From: Bog-473 sp963788585
GTDB taxonomy: Bacteria > Actinomycetota > Acidimicrobiia > Acidimicrobiales > RAAP-2
Reading direction: 5' to 3'
NCBI GenBank assembly: GCA_963788585.1
Contig: CAWBHA010000003.1
Span: forward strand, 1,426,001-1,490,000
DNA length: 64,000 nucleotides
Positions 44,787 to 53,421 of this stretch are shown one piece after another. A program made the translations under genes and the position numbers. Under the pieces are notes generated by a model that was not told the DNA's origin, did no database searches, and was given only the letters and a program-made list of their open reading frames with translations. Positions within the stretch are counted from its first letter, which is position 1. Every line of letters starts with the position of its first letter.

Positions 44787-45662
44787 ATGCCAGGACCCAG
44801 ATCCCGGCGCGAAGCCACCGTGGTGGCGCTCGACGCCTATGCGGACGAGGCGGCGACGTTGGCGGGGGAGTCGACGGCGGCGACAGTGACGGTGGCGACG
44901 GTGGCGACCACGGACGGACGGGTCCCCGGGGAGCGGGGGCGCCAGACCCGCCAGCGCTTGCTCGACGCCACCGTCGAGCTCCTCGCCACCACCTCGTGGC
45001 GCTCGGTCAAGGTCACCGACATCGCCCGGGAGGCGCAGACCTCGCCGGCGACCTTCTACCAATACTTCGTCAACGTCGAGCAGGCGATCCAAGTCCTCGC
45101 CGAGGGGATGGTCGACCAGGCCGCGCTGCTGGCCGAGCTGGTGGGTGGGGACTGGTCCCCGGCGGCCAGCTGGGAAACGGCGCTCGAGGTCACCGAGGGC
45201 TTCCTCGCCTACTGGGAGGACAACCGCGCGGTGTTCCGGGTCGTCGACCTGGCGACCGAGGAAGGCGACGCGGCGTTGCGGGGCATCAGGGTGCGCGCGC
45301 TCAATGCGGTCACGGTGGCGCTGGCGCAGGTGATCGCCGCGGCATCGCCCTCGCCCGAGGCGGGTCCCGGCGCGGCGACGTCGTCGCCGGCGGGCGCTGA
45401 CCCGATGGCGGTCGCGGGGACGCTCGTGGCCATGTTCGCCAGCGTGTCGGCGCACCGCTACGGCTTCGAATTCTGGGGGATCCGCACCCACAACCTGATC
45501 GACTCCCAGGCCCGCATGCTGCACTGGGCCGTGACGGGGCGGCTGGCGCCTCTGGCGGAGATCCCGGCGCGCGAGGCGACGCGGCCGCGTACCGGGCCGG
45601 TCCTTGGTGGCGCGGTGGCCCGGCGGGGCGGCGCAACGGCGCGGCGGGGCGGCGCTACTTGA
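44787..45662 (+). CDS. TetR family transcriptional regulator
   Basis: A 291-residue regulator with an unusually long, low-complexity N-terminus (about residues 1-50, rich in Ala/Thr/Val: STAATVTVATVATTDGR). The HTH follows: QTRQRLLDATVELLATTSWR, SVKVTDIAREAQTSPATFYQ, YFVNVEQAIQVLAEG. The ligand-binding domain has FLAYWEDNRAVFRVVDLATE. The C-terminus is a Arg/Gly-rich tail (ARRGGATARRGGAT). It is not an obvious MftR. The 3' end overlaps the convergent cyclase gene by eight bases. It may act on its own promoter and that of the divergent KstR-like gene. Confidence 0.85.
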   Translation: MPGPRSRREATVVALDAYADEAATLAGESTAATVTVATVATTDGRVPGERGRQTRQRLLDATVELLATTSWRSVKVTDIAREAQTSPATFYQYFVNVEQAIQVLAEGMVDQAALLAELVGGDWSPAASWETALEVTEGFLAYWEDNRAVFRVVDLATEEGDAALRGIRVRALNAVTVALAQVIAAASPSPEAGPGAATSSPAGADPMAVAGTLVAMFASVSAHRYGFEFWGIRTHNLIDSQARMLHWAVTGRLAPLAEIPAREATRPRTGPVLGGAVARRGGATARRGGAT

Positions 45663-46590
45663 GGGCGAGGGGGTTGAGGGGGGAGCCGACCCCATCGATC
45701 AAAGGCAGCGGCGTGGCGTCGAGCAGGAAGGTGTAGCGGCCGTCCGACGCGCAGTCCTCGGCCAGCGGATCGAGCACCCAGTTCTGCCCCTGTGTCAGTC
45801 CCATCTCGACCAGGTGCAGCAGGTGGACCGGCAGGTACGCGTCCTCGTACTGGCACGGGTAGACCTCGAAGACGAAGGTGTCCGTCGCCACCGCGGCCAC
45901 GTCGTGCGCGTGGAACCATTCGGCCGTCTCGATGGTGAGGCCCGGGGACGGATAGGTGTAGGCGACGAGGTCCCGGGTCCCGCCGGCGAGGTGCACCATC
46001 TGGCCGGTGCGCACGAGGACGATGTCACCGGGCTCCGGGTCGACCCGCGCCTGCGCGCACGCCGCGTCGAGATCGGCCGGGCTGATCGGATGGCCCGGCT
46101 CGAGGACCGCGCGCCCGAGCGCGCGCGCCACGTCGAGAAGGACACCCCGGCTCACGACGGTCCCCAGCTTGTCGATGCCGCAGCGGGTGGCGCCCTCCGA
46201 CGTCACGGACGACGCCGGGAAGCCGTTGTAGAGGACGCCGCCGTAGCTGGCGTGCGCGAGCGCGTCCCAGTGGGTCGCGCTCTGGGTGGCCATGGTGAAC
46301 ACGTCCTCGCTGAAGCACACCCACTCGGCGTCCGGGGTCTCGGGGTCGTTCGCCTTCACCATGGTGCGGCGGGGGTTGATCCTGCCCTCGACGAAACCGA
46401 GCTGGATCCCCTCGGCCTCAGAGAGGGGAAGGCCGAGGCCGAAGGCACGGCCCGAGACGACCGATGCGGCCGCGCGACGCCGGGCCGCATCGTCGACCAG
46501 GTTGAGCGTGCCGATCTCGTCGTCGGGCCCCCATCGTCCCCAGTTGCGCACCCGGGCCGCTACCTCGGCGAAGACGCTGGGAGCGGGCAC
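45655..46590 (-). CDS. cyclase family protein (kynurenine formamidase-like)
   Basis: A 311-residue metal-dependent hydrolase of the cyclase/KynB superfamily. The core motif is MATQSATHWDALAHASYGGV (H-W-D-x-x-x-H), with later ligands in GDIVLVRTGQMVHLAGGT and TAEWFHAHDVAAVATDTFVF. LPVHLLHLVEMGLTQGQNWV near the end is typical of the bacterial long form of about 310 residues. GTG 46590 was chosen as the start, VPAPSVFAEVAARVRNWGRW, because upstream residues are not conserved. Substrates of relatives include formamides and lactones. It is divergent from the NDMA-type alcohol dehydrogenase (158 bp). Confidence 0.83.
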   Translation of the reverse strand: MPAPSVFAEVAARVRNWGRWGPDDEIGTLNLVDDAARRRAAASVVSGRAFGLGLPLSEAEGIQLGFVEGRINPRRTMVKANDPETPDAEWVCFSEDVFTMATQSATHWDALAHASYGGVLYNGFPASSVTSEGATRCGIDKLGTVVSRGVLLDVARALGRAVLEPGHPISPADLDAACAQARVDPEPGDIVLVRTGQMVHLAGGTRDLVAYTYPSPGLTIETAEWFHAHDVAAVATDTFVFEVYPCQYEDAYLPVHLLHLVEMGLTQGQNWVLDPLAEDCASDGRYTFLLDATPLPLIDGVGSPLNPLALK

Positions 46591-46748
46591 GGACGCACTG
46601 TACGCGGCCGGAAGCGTCGGGAGGCCGCCCGCCCGCTGCCCGAGGCCGGTCGCCGGTTGTCCCGCCGGCCTGCGTGGGACGATACTGGCGATACTGACCA
46701 CATTGAGGACGCGACCAGGATCGCCGAGGCCTCCGGGAGGGACTGACC

Positions 46749-47903
46749 ATGTCGACGACACGTGCGGCGGTGTGCACCGGGCTCAACGAGCCCTGGAAGA
46801 CAGAGGAGATCGACATCGACCCTCCGGGGAACCGCGAGGTGCGGGTGAAGATGGTCTGGTCGGGCATGTGCCACTCCGACGAGCACCTGCGCAACGGCGA
46901 CATCAGCCAGACGCCCGAGGTGCTGGCGATGATGGGCGTGAAGTCGATGTTCCCGGTCGTCGGCGGGCACGAGGGTGCGGGGATCGTGACCGAGGTGGGC
47001 CCGAACGTGACGCAGGTTGCGGAGGGCGACCACGTCGCGGTCTCCTTCATCCCTTCCTGTGGCACCTGCTTCTGGTGCGCGTCCGGCCGCCAGAACCTCT
47101 GCGACCTCGGGATGATGACGCTGGCCGGCGGCATGATCAGCGACGGCTCCTACCGCTACCACCTGGCCGGTGAGGATCTCAACCGCATGGCCCAGCTGGG
47201 CACGTTCGCCGACGAGATGGTGTGTCACGAGAACTCGCTGGTCCGCATCAACCCCTGGGAGAGCATGAAGGCGGCCGCACTCATCAGCTGCGGTATCGCC
47301 ACCGGGTTCGGCTCTGCCGTCGACCGCGGCAAGGTGAAGCCGGGCGAGACGGTGGTCGTCGCCGGCTGCGGCGGCGTCGGTTCGGGAGCCATCCAAGGGG
47401 CCAGGATCGCCGGGGCGCGCCACATCGTGGCGGTGGACCCCGTGCCCTTCAAGCTCGACCGGGCCAAGGAGATCGGCGCCACCCACACCGCGGCGTCGCT
47501 GCTCGACGCCCAGATGCTGCTGCCCGAGCTCACCATGGGCCGCAACGCCGACGTCGTCATCCTGACGCCCGGCACGCTGACGGGCGACCTCATCGCCGCG
47601 GCGTGCTCGTGCGGTTCGAAGGACGCGCGCATCGTGGTGACGGCCATCGCGCCGTTCGACCAGATGGACGTGAAGCTCAACCTGTTCAGTCTGGCCATGT
47701 TCAACCAGGCGATCCTGGGCACGGTCTTCGGCTCGCAGAGCCCGCGGGTACAGGTGCCGAACCTGCTCAACCTCTACGCGTCCGGCGAGCTCGAGATCGA
47801 CGAGCTGATCACCCAGGAGTACTCCCTCGACCAGGTGCAGCAGGGCTACGACGACCAGGCCGCCGGAACGATCATCCGCGGGGTGGTCAAGTTCGAGGAC
47901 TGA
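46749..47903 (+). CDS. NDMA-dependent (mycofactocin-linked) alcohol dehydrogenase
   Basis: A 384-residue zinc alcohol dehydrogenase of the Rxyl_3153/TIGR03989 type, in which NAD stays tightly bound and electrons pass to mycofactocin (or, in assays, to N,N-dimethyl-4-nitrosoaniline). Motifs: catalytic zinc VWSGMCHSDEHLRNGD and VVGGHEGAGIVTEVGP; structural zinc SCGTCFWCASGRQNLCD; cofactor VVVAGCGGVGSGAIQGARIA (about residues 196-215). The insertion around MMTLAGGMISDGSYRYHLAG is typical of this subgroup. GGGAGG precedes ATG 46749. It converges on mftD (39 bp), linking enzyme and cofactor. It probably oxidises alcohols. Confidence 0.92.
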   Translation: MSTTRAAVCTGLNEPWKTEEIDIDPPGNREVRVKMVWSGMCHSDEHLRNGDISQTPEVLAMMGVKSMFPVVGGHEGAGIVTEVGPNVTQVAEGDHVAVSFIPSCGTCFWCASGRQNLCDLGMMTLAGGMISDGSYRYHLAGEDLNRMAQLGTFADEMVCHENSLVRINPWESMKAAALISCGIATGFGSAVDRGKVKPGETVVVAGCGGVGSGAIQGARIAGARHIVAVDPVPFKLDRAKEIGATHTAASLLDAQMLLPELTMGRNADVVILTPGTLTGDLIAAACSCGSKDARIVVTAIAPFDQMDVKLNLFSLAMFNQAILGTVFGSQSPRVQVPNLLNLYASGELEIDELITQEYSLDQVQQGYDDQAAGTIIRGVVKFED

Positions 47904-47942
47904 TCCGGCCGCGGCGGGGACGCCGCGGCGGTGTCGGCGGCG

Positions 47943-49115
47943 TCAACCTCCGAGGTGGCGGGCGAAGCCGTCGGGGACGACGAGGTCGTCGGGGTGCAGC
48001 TGGTGGATGGACGCGCGTCCCATGCCGAGCAGGGCCGACTCGGTGCCGCTGCGCAAGATGTCGAGCACGTTCTCGACGCCGGTCTGCCCGTTGGCGGCGA
48101 GGCCCCAGAGGTAGGCCCGCCCGATCATGACGGCCCGCGCGCCCAGCGCGACGGCCTTCACGACGTCGCTGCCCCGCCGAATGCCGCCGTCGAGGAGCAC
48201 CTCGACCTGTTCGCCCACGGCCGCCGCCACGGCGGGCAGCGTCCGGATGGTGGCCGGTGTGCCGTCCAGGTTGTTGCCGCCATGGTTGGACACGGAGATG
48301 GCGGTCACCCCGGCGTCGACGGCACGCACGGCGTCGTCGACGCGGGTCACGCCCTTGAGCATGAAGGGCCCGCCCCACTGCTCGCGCAGCCAGGCCACGT
48401 CCTCCCAACTCGGCGGCGGCGTCTGCATCCATTCGCCGTACGCGCCGAAGAAGGTCGGTCCCGGCTGGCCCTTCGGCACCATGTTGGGCGTGGTCAGGTC
48501 GGGCGTCTTCCCGGTGCGTGCGAAGGAGAGCAACCAGCGCGGGTGGGCCAGGGCCTCGGGCGCGTAGCGCAGCATCGTGCGCAGGTTCATCGACTCGGGG
48601 ATGCTCGGGCTGCCCCAGTCGCGACCGTGCGAGAACGACCAGTCCAGCGTCGCGATGAGCCCGACGGCCCCGGCGGCCCGTGCCCGCTCGATGCGGGCGA
48701 GCATCTGGTCCCTCGAGCCGATCCAGTACACCTGGAAGAACGTCTGTGGGCACGCGGCCACGACATCCTCGATGGGCATGCTCGCGAACGAGCTCAGCCC
48801 CATCGCGGTGCCGCGGGCAGCGGCCGCCCGCGCCACGGCCACCTCGCCTTCGGGGTGTACGGCCTGGACGCCGGTCGGCGAGATGAGGACCGGGAACGAC
48901 ACCTCCTGGCCCATGACCTTGGTGACCAGGTCGCGGCTGTCGGCCAGACCCGCCACGTGCGGGGCGAAGCCCAGCTCGGCGAACGCGTGCACGTTGTCCT
49001 CGACCGTGATGCCGCGCTCGGAGCCCGCGACGAGGGCGCCGTACACCGATCTCGGCAGCCGCTTCTTGGCCCGTCGCTGCGCCTCGGCCACCGTCTCGAA
49101 CCACTTGTTCCCCAT
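47943..49115 (-). CDS. mftD: pre-mycofactocin synthase MftD (FMN oxidase)
   Basis: A 390-residue FMN-dependent alpha-hydroxyacid oxidase family protein. It matches Mycobacterium MftD over its length: NKWFETVAEAQRRAKKRLPR, LGFAPHVAGLADSRDLVTKV, SPTGVQAVHPEGEVAVARAA, LSSFASMPIEDVVAACPQTF, WSFSHGRDWGSPSIPESMNL. FMN residues are in TAISVSNHGGNNLDGTPATI (active-site His) and LLDGGIRRGSDVVKAVALGA. MftD oxidatively deaminates the Val-Tyr-derived AHDP to the redox-active pre-mycofactocin dicarbonyl. Unlike mycobacteria, the gene is not between mftC and mftE but about 6 kb away, convergent with the alcohol dehydrogenase. Confidence 0.93.
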   Translation of the reverse strand: MGNKWFETVAEAQRRAKKRLPRSVYGALVAGSERGITVEDNVHAFAELGFAPHVAGLADSRDLVTKVMGQEVSFPVLISPTGVQAVHPEGEVAVARAAAARGTAMGLSSFASMPIEDVVAACPQTFFQVYWIGSRDQMLARIERARAAGAVGLIATLDWSFSHGRDWGSPSIPESMNLRTMLRYAPEALAHPRWLLSFARTGKTPDLTTPNMVPKGQPGPTFFGAYGEWMQTPPPSWEDVAWLREQWGGPFMLKGVTRVDDAVRAVDAGVTAISVSNHGGNNLDGTPATIRTLPAVAAAVGEQVEVLLDGGIRRGSDVVKAVALGARAVMIGRAYLWGLAANGQTGVENVLDILRSGTESALLGMGRASIHQLHPDDLVVPDGFARHLGG

Positions 49116-49252
49116 TGCGACCCTCTCGTTGCTGTCCGTCCGGCCACCCGCAGCGCGCGCATCGGCAACCGGGAGACTCTACGCGCCCGGACCCGGGCCC
49201 CCGGTCGCTGCCGGGCCCTCGGAGCTTGGACGCCCGTTGTTAGGGTCGCGGC

Positions 49253-50104
49253 ATGCCCGCATCCGAGCCCACCGCCGCCGATCCGGCGGCAGAACCCGCC
49301 CCCCTCACGGCCGAGGAAAAGGCGGCGCGCGCCGCCAGCTTCGGCGATGCCGCCGGCCACTACGAGCGCTACCGCCCCGGGCCGCCTCGGGCGGCGGTCG
49401 AGTGGATCCTGCCCGCCCCGGTCGGCCTGGCCGTCGACCTCGGCGCAGGAACGGGGGCGCTCTCCCGTCTCCTGGTGGATCGCGCGGAGGAGGTCGTCGC
49501 GATCGAGCCCGACGACCGCATGCGCGGCGTCCTCGCCGACGCCGTTCCCGGCGTGCGGGCGGTGGCGGGTCGGGCCGAATCGATGCCGCTGCCCGACGCC
49601 AGCGTCGACGCGGTGGTCGCGTCGAGCTCGTGGCACTGGGTCGATCTGGTTCCCGCGCTGCGCGAGGTCGGACGCGTCCTGGTCCCCGGCGGCACGCTGG
49701 GGGCGTTGTGGTCGGGTCTCGATCCCGAATCGGCCTTCATCGCGGACGCCACCGCACTGCTCGGTGACGCCGGTGGCGGCCTCGGGATGGGCGACCAGGT
49801 CGAGCGTGAGCTCTCCCGGGCGGCCAACGACGCGGCCGCGGGCACTGGCCTCGAGATCCCGTCCGGGGTCCCCTTCGACCAGCCCGAGCACACGGTGCTC
49901 CGTTGGGAAGGGGCGCTGAACGCCGACGAGTTGATCGGGCTGCTCGGCACGTTCAGCTGGGTCATCCTGATGGAGGACGACGCCCGGAGCCGCCTGCTCG
50001 AGACGGCACGGCGGCTCCTCGCCGAGCAGCTGGGCGTGCACGGCGACGCGACGGTGGCGCTGGGGTTCCGGGCCGACGTGTGGAAGGCCCGACGGCGCAG
50101 CTGA
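49253..50104 (+). CDS. class I SAM-dependent methyltransferase
   Basis: A 283-residue methyltransferase of the UbiE/Methyltransf_11 kind. Motif I is LAVDLGAGTGALSRLLVDRA (about residues 58-77), followed by VVAIEPDDRMRGVL (acidic loop), GRAESMPLPDASVDAVVASS and VGRVLVPGGTLGALWSG. The N-terminal helix FGDAAGHYERYRPGPPRAAVEWIL is typical of mycobacterial small-molecule methyltransferases. Substrate unknown. It starts 138 bp from the mftD start on the other strand and is followed closely by an acetyltransferase. Confidence 0.87.
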   Translation: MPASEPTAADPAAEPAPLTAEEKAARAASFGDAAGHYERYRPGPPRAAVEWILPAPVGLAVDLGAGTGALSRLLVDRAEEVVAIEPDDRMRGVLADAVPGVRAVAGRAESMPLPDASVDAVVASSSWHWVDLVPALREVGRVLVPGGTLGALWSGLDPESAFIADATALLGDAGGGLGMGDQVERELSRAANDAAAGTGLEIPSGVPFDQPEHTVLRWEGALNADELIGLLGTFSWVILMEDDARSRLLETARRLLAEQLGVHGDATVALGFRADVWKARRRS

Positions 50105-50126
50105 CCGCGCTCCCTAACATGACTCG

Positions 50127-50534
50127 ATGCACGCCGAGCTGCGCGCGGCCGACCCCCGGGACGTCGGCAAGGTGCTCGACTTCTGGCAGGAATCGGCCTT
50201 GCCCACTTCCACCGACTCCGCCGACGCACTGCGGGCGCTGCTCGATCGGGACCCCGGTGCCCTGATCCTGGCCGAGGACGGCGGGGCGGTCGTGGGTTCG
50301 GTGATCGCGGGCTGGGACGGTTGGCGCGGTGCCATCTACCGCCTGGCGGTCGATCCGGCCTTTCGCCGGCAGGGGCTGGGCCGGCGGCTCCTCGGTGCGG
50401 CCGAGACGCGGCTCGCCGCACTGGGTGCCCGCCGGATGCACGCCGTCGTCGTCGGGACCGATGCCCGCGCCGTGGCCTTCTGGGACGCCTCGGACTGGGA
50501 GCACCAGGACGGCCAGCTCCGCTTCGCCAAGTGA
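50127..50534 (+). CDS. GNAT family N-acetyltransferase
   Basis: A 135-residue acetyltransferase. GALILAEDGGAVVGSVIAGW and GAIYRLAVDPAFRRQGLGRR (V-x-P-x-x-R-x-x-G-x-G acetyl-CoA loop) are clear. ALGARRMHAVVVGTDARAVA and FWDASDWEHQDGQLRF form the C-terminal wedge. Length is minimal but complete for this type. It starts 23 bp after the methyltransferase stop and may be cotranscribed. The acceptor is unknown. Confidence 0.85.
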   Translation: MHAELRAADPRDVGKVLDFWQESALPTSTDSADALRALLDRDPGALILAEDGGAVVGSVIAGWDGWRGAIYRLAVDPAFRRQGLGRRLLGAAETRLAALGARRMHAVVVGTDARAVAFWDASDWEHQDGQLRFAK

Positions 50535-50637
50535 GCCCGCACCCCGTCGGGACGCAGAACGCACCTGTAGCGCCCTGACCTGGGAATACTGGCGTTGGGC
50601 GAGGTGGTGGGCCATGATCTAACGGTGCGGACCGTCG

Positions 50638-51435
50638 GTGTGGCTGCACCACACGCAGGGGGGCGACACTCGCGACGCCTGCTCCCGTGATCCCGTGACT
50701 CCCGTGACGCCCTTGCCCCCGTGCCCCGCTGGCGGGCGGGTCTGCGTGATCGTCCCGGCCTACAACGAGGAGGCCGCGGTGGGCGCGGTGGTGACGGTGG
50801 TCTCCGAGGAGATGCCGCTGGCCTGCATCGTGGTCGTCGACGACGGGTCCCGCGACCGGACGGCCGAGGAGGCCGAGAAGGCGGGGGCGACGGTGCTCCA
50901 GCTGCCGGTCAACCTCGGCATCGGGGGGGCGGTCCAGGCGGGCTATCGCTACGCCCTCCGGCACGACTTCGACTACGCGGTGCAGATCGACGGCGACGGG
51001 CAGCACAACCCCGATGAGGTCGACCGCATCCTCGAGCCGATCCAGCGGGGCGACGCGGACGTCGTGGTGGGCTCGCGTTGGCTCGGGCGGGGCGACTACG
51101 TCGCGCCCAAGGGCCGACGGGCCGGCATGCGGGTCCTGTCCCGGATCGTGTCCCGCGGGACGGGCATGACCCTCACCGACGCCACCTCGGGGTTCCGGGC
51201 GGTCGGGCGGCGCGGGATCGCCCTGTTCGCCGACGAGTACCCGACCGACTTCCCCGAGGTCGAGACGCTGGTCCTGGCGGCGCGGAGGGGCCTGCGTCTG
51301 CAGGAAATCGGCGTACGCATGAACCCGCGCACGTCGGGGTCGTCGTCCATCGCGGGCGCCAAGTCCCTCTACTACATGGTCCGTGTCGTCACGGTCCTGC
51401 TGGTAGACAGCATCGGAAGAAAGGACCCAGCATGA
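50638..51435 (+). CDS. glycosyltransferase family 2 (dolichol-phosphate mannosyltransferase-like)
   Basis: A GT-A glycosyltransferase with GRVCVIVPAYNEEAAVGAVV, the nucleotide-binding ACIVVVDDGSRDRTAEEAEK, the DxD region DYAVQIDGDGQHNPDEVDRI, DVVVGSRWLGRGDYV and LTDATSGFRAVGRRGIALFA. This matches polyprenyl-phosphate glycosyltransferases that make lipid-linked sugars at the membrane. Similarity begins near residue 34, so the true start may be GTG 50695 or 50704 rather than GTG 50638. The stop overlaps the DUF2304 start (ATGA), so the two are coupled, and the DUF2142 gene follows. Confidence 0.9.
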   Translation: MWLHHTQGGDTRDACSRDPVTPVTPLPPCPAGGRVCVIVPAYNEEAAVGAVVTVVSEEMPLACIVVVDDGSRDRTAEEAEKAGATVLQLPVNLGIGGAVQAGYRYALRHDFDYAVQIDGDGQHNPDEVDRILEPIQRGDADVVVGSRWLGRGDYVAPKGRRAGMRVLSRIVSRGTGMTLTDATSGFRAVGRRGIALFADEYPTDFPEVETLVLAARRGLRLQEIGVRMNPRTSGSSSIAGAKSLYYMVRVVTVLLVDSIGRKDPA

Positions 51436-51830
51436 AGTTGTTCGTCGTCGCCATGGTCATCAGCCTGGGCTTCCTCAGCCTCTCCGTCGTGGCCATCCGC
51501 CGCAGGCGCCTGCGCGACCAGGCCGCGGTGCTCTGGCTCGCCGTCAGCCTGGTCATGGTCCTGTGCAGCCTCGCCCTGCCGCTCCACCTGCTCGACCACG
51601 TGTCGCACGCGATCGGGATCGCGTACGCGTCCGACCTGTTGTTCCTCCTCGCCGTCGTCTTCCTGGTCGCTCTGGTCTTCCACCTCTCGGTCAACCTCGC
51701 CGCGGTCAAGGACCGCCAGACGCGGTTGGTCCAGGAGATCGCGCTGCTCCGGGCCGAGGCCCCGCAGCCGCCGGGGCACGACCACGGCGCCGACCTGCGC
51801 CTGGCGTCGCACGCCGAACCGCTTGCGTGA
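51432..51830 (+). CDS. DUF2304-like membrane protein
   Basis: A 132-residue protein with three helices: LFVVAMVISLGFLSLSVVAI, RDQAAVLWLAVSLVMVLCSL, ASDLLFLLAVVFLVALVFHL, then a helical cytosolic tail with KDRQTRLVQEIALLRAEAP. The 'R..L.....LWL.......L......I..ndlLf........H.S...' pattern is that of DUF2304 proteins. These are nearly always adjacent to a family 2 glycosyltransferase, as here, where it overlaps by four bases. It probably anchors or assists the transferase. Confidence 0.87.
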   Translation: MKLFVVAMVISLGFLSLSVVAIRRRRLRDQAAVLWLAVSLVMVLCSLALPLHLLDHVSHAIGIAYASDLLFLLAVVFLVALVFHLSVNLAAVKDRQTRLVQEIALLRAEAPQPPGHDHGADLRLASHAEPLA

Positions 51831-53421
51831 GCGCACGCGGCGGTCCTTGACCGCCGCCGTGCTGGCGCGGCCCGGCCGCGTCTTCGCCGTGTCGTTCGCG
51901 CTGGTGTTCCTCAGCATCGCGGCCTGGAGCCTGGCCACCCCGCTCTACGCGTCGCCCGACGAGCCCGCGCACGTGGTCCACGCCGTGGCGCTCGATCACG
52001 GGCAACTCATCGGGACGCCCGTCGGCGGCCCGTCGAGCGCGATCATCCGCGTGACCGTCCCGGCATCGATCTCGGACGGCAACCGGTACCGCGAGTGCTT
52101 CTCGTTCACGACCTCGGTGGCGGCCTCGTGTGCGCGGGCCCTCACCACCAGTTCGGCGCCCACGTCGACCGAGACATCGGCCGGGCGCTACCCGCCGCTG
52201 TACTACGCCGTCGTCGGCCTGCCGTCCCTGGCCAGCACGACGACATCGGGCGTCTACCTCATGCGGCTGGTGAGCGCCGCGCTGTCCGCGCTCTTCGTCG
52301 CCCTGGCGGTCATGAGCGTGTGCAGGTGGTCGCGACGGCGCTTCATGCTCGTCGGCATCCTGCTGGCGCTCACGCCGATGACGATGTTCATGAGCGCCAT
52401 GGTGAACCCCAACGGCGCCGAGATCGCGGCGGCGATCTGCCTCTGGGCGGCCGGACTGGTGTTGGTGCTCGAACGAGCGGACGACCCGCCGCGCGGGCTC
52501 CTGGCCGTGGTCACGGCGTCCGCCGTCCTGCTGATGCTGTCGCGCGGCATCTCCCCGCTCTGGGTCCTGCTCATCGCCGCGGTGCTCGCGATCCTCGCCG
52601 GCTGGCGGCGGGCGCTGGGGCTCCTGCGGAGCCCGTCGCTGCGCCTGCCCATCGTGATCGTGATCCTGGCGGGGGTCTTCGCCGTCGTCTGGATCGTCGC
52701 CGCCCACGCCAACGACCTGCAGCCGGGCACGTCCCCACTCCCGTCCAAGAGCGGCCTCCATCTACTGCTCACCATCTGGAGCATGAGCGGGGGGTGGCTG
52801 CAACAGATGATCGGGGTGTTCGGGTGGCTCGACACCCCGGCCCCGCTGGCGACCTATCTCGTCTGGTACGGCCTCATCGGCCTCGTCCTGCTCCTCGCCC
52901 TCAGTGGCGCACGGGCTCGGGGCGTCGTCGCGCTGCTCGTGCTGATCGCCCTCGTGCTCCTCGTCCCCATTGCGATCTCGTACCACGAGGCCCACCGTCT
53001 GGCCGACTTCTGGCAGGGCCGCTACACGTTGCCGCTGGCCGCGGGGATCCCGATCCTGGCCACGGCGCTCATCGACGGCGGCGAGGCGCTCGGCGCGCTG
53101 CGGGCGCGCCTGACCACGCTCATGTGCGTCGCCGTCGGCGTCGCCGATTTCGCCGCGTTCTACACGGCCCAGCGTCGCTACGCGTCTGGGCTCCCCGGTC
53201 CCGTCGACATCGCCGACGGCCGCTGGGGCCCACCGTTGGGGAACGTGGCCATGGCGCTCTGGGCCCTGCTCGTCACCGCCCTGTTGGTCGGCTTCGTGGC
53301 CTCGACCGCCACGTCGGCGCCCGCGTCCGGAGACGGCCCCGGCCCTGCCGACGGCGCGCCACTGTCCGTGGAACCCCCCTTCGCGCAACCGGATCGGTCC
53401 GCCGCCGCGCCTATGCCGTAG
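51823..53421 (+). CDS. DUF2142-like polytopic membrane protein
   Basis: A 532-residue protein with about ten helices. Its N-terminal part is typical: SLATPLYASPDEPAHVVHAV (the SPDE/H signature), then a large external loop with CFSFTTSVAASC and SAGRYPPLYYAVVGLPS. Later FMLVGILLALTPMTMFMSAM and NPNGAEIAAAICLWAAGLVL match DUF2142, a GT-C-like membrane family. EAHRLADFWQGRYTLPLAAG is the conserved late segment. A role in using polyprenyl-linked sugars is inferred. It overlaps the DUF2304 gene by eight bases and converges on mftF with an 11-base overlap. The TTG start is uncertain. Confidence 0.85.
   Translation: MRERTRRSLTAAVLARPGRVFAVSFALVFLSIAAWSLATPLYASPDEPAHVVHAVALDHGQLIGTPVGGPSSAIIRVTVPASISDGNRYRECFSFTTSVAASCARALTTSSAPTSTETSAGRYPPLYYAVVGLPSLASTTTSGVYLMRLVSAALSALFVALAVMSVCRWSRRRFMLVGILLALTPMTMFMSAMVNPNGAEIAAAICLWAAGLVLVLERADDPPRGLLAVVTASAVLLMLSRGISPLWVLLIAAVLAILAGWRRALGLLRSPSLRLPIVIVILAGVFAVVWIVAAHANDLQPGTSPLPSKSGLHLLLTIWSMSGGWLQQMIGVFGWLDTPAPLATYLVWYGLIGLVLLLALSGARARGVVALLVLIALVLLVPIAISYHEAHRLADFWQGRYTLPLAAGIPILATALIDGGEALGALRARLTTLMCVAVGVADFAAFYTAQRRYASGLPGPVDIADGRWGPPLGNVAMALWALLVTALLVGFVASTATSAPASGDGPGPADGAPLSVEPPFAQPDRSAAAPMP

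Noticed and set aside
44787..45662. TetR gene considered as the mycofactocin regulator MftR
   Set aside because: Length, long low-complexity N-terminus and position 10 kb from mftA do not fit MftR; no specific motif supports it.
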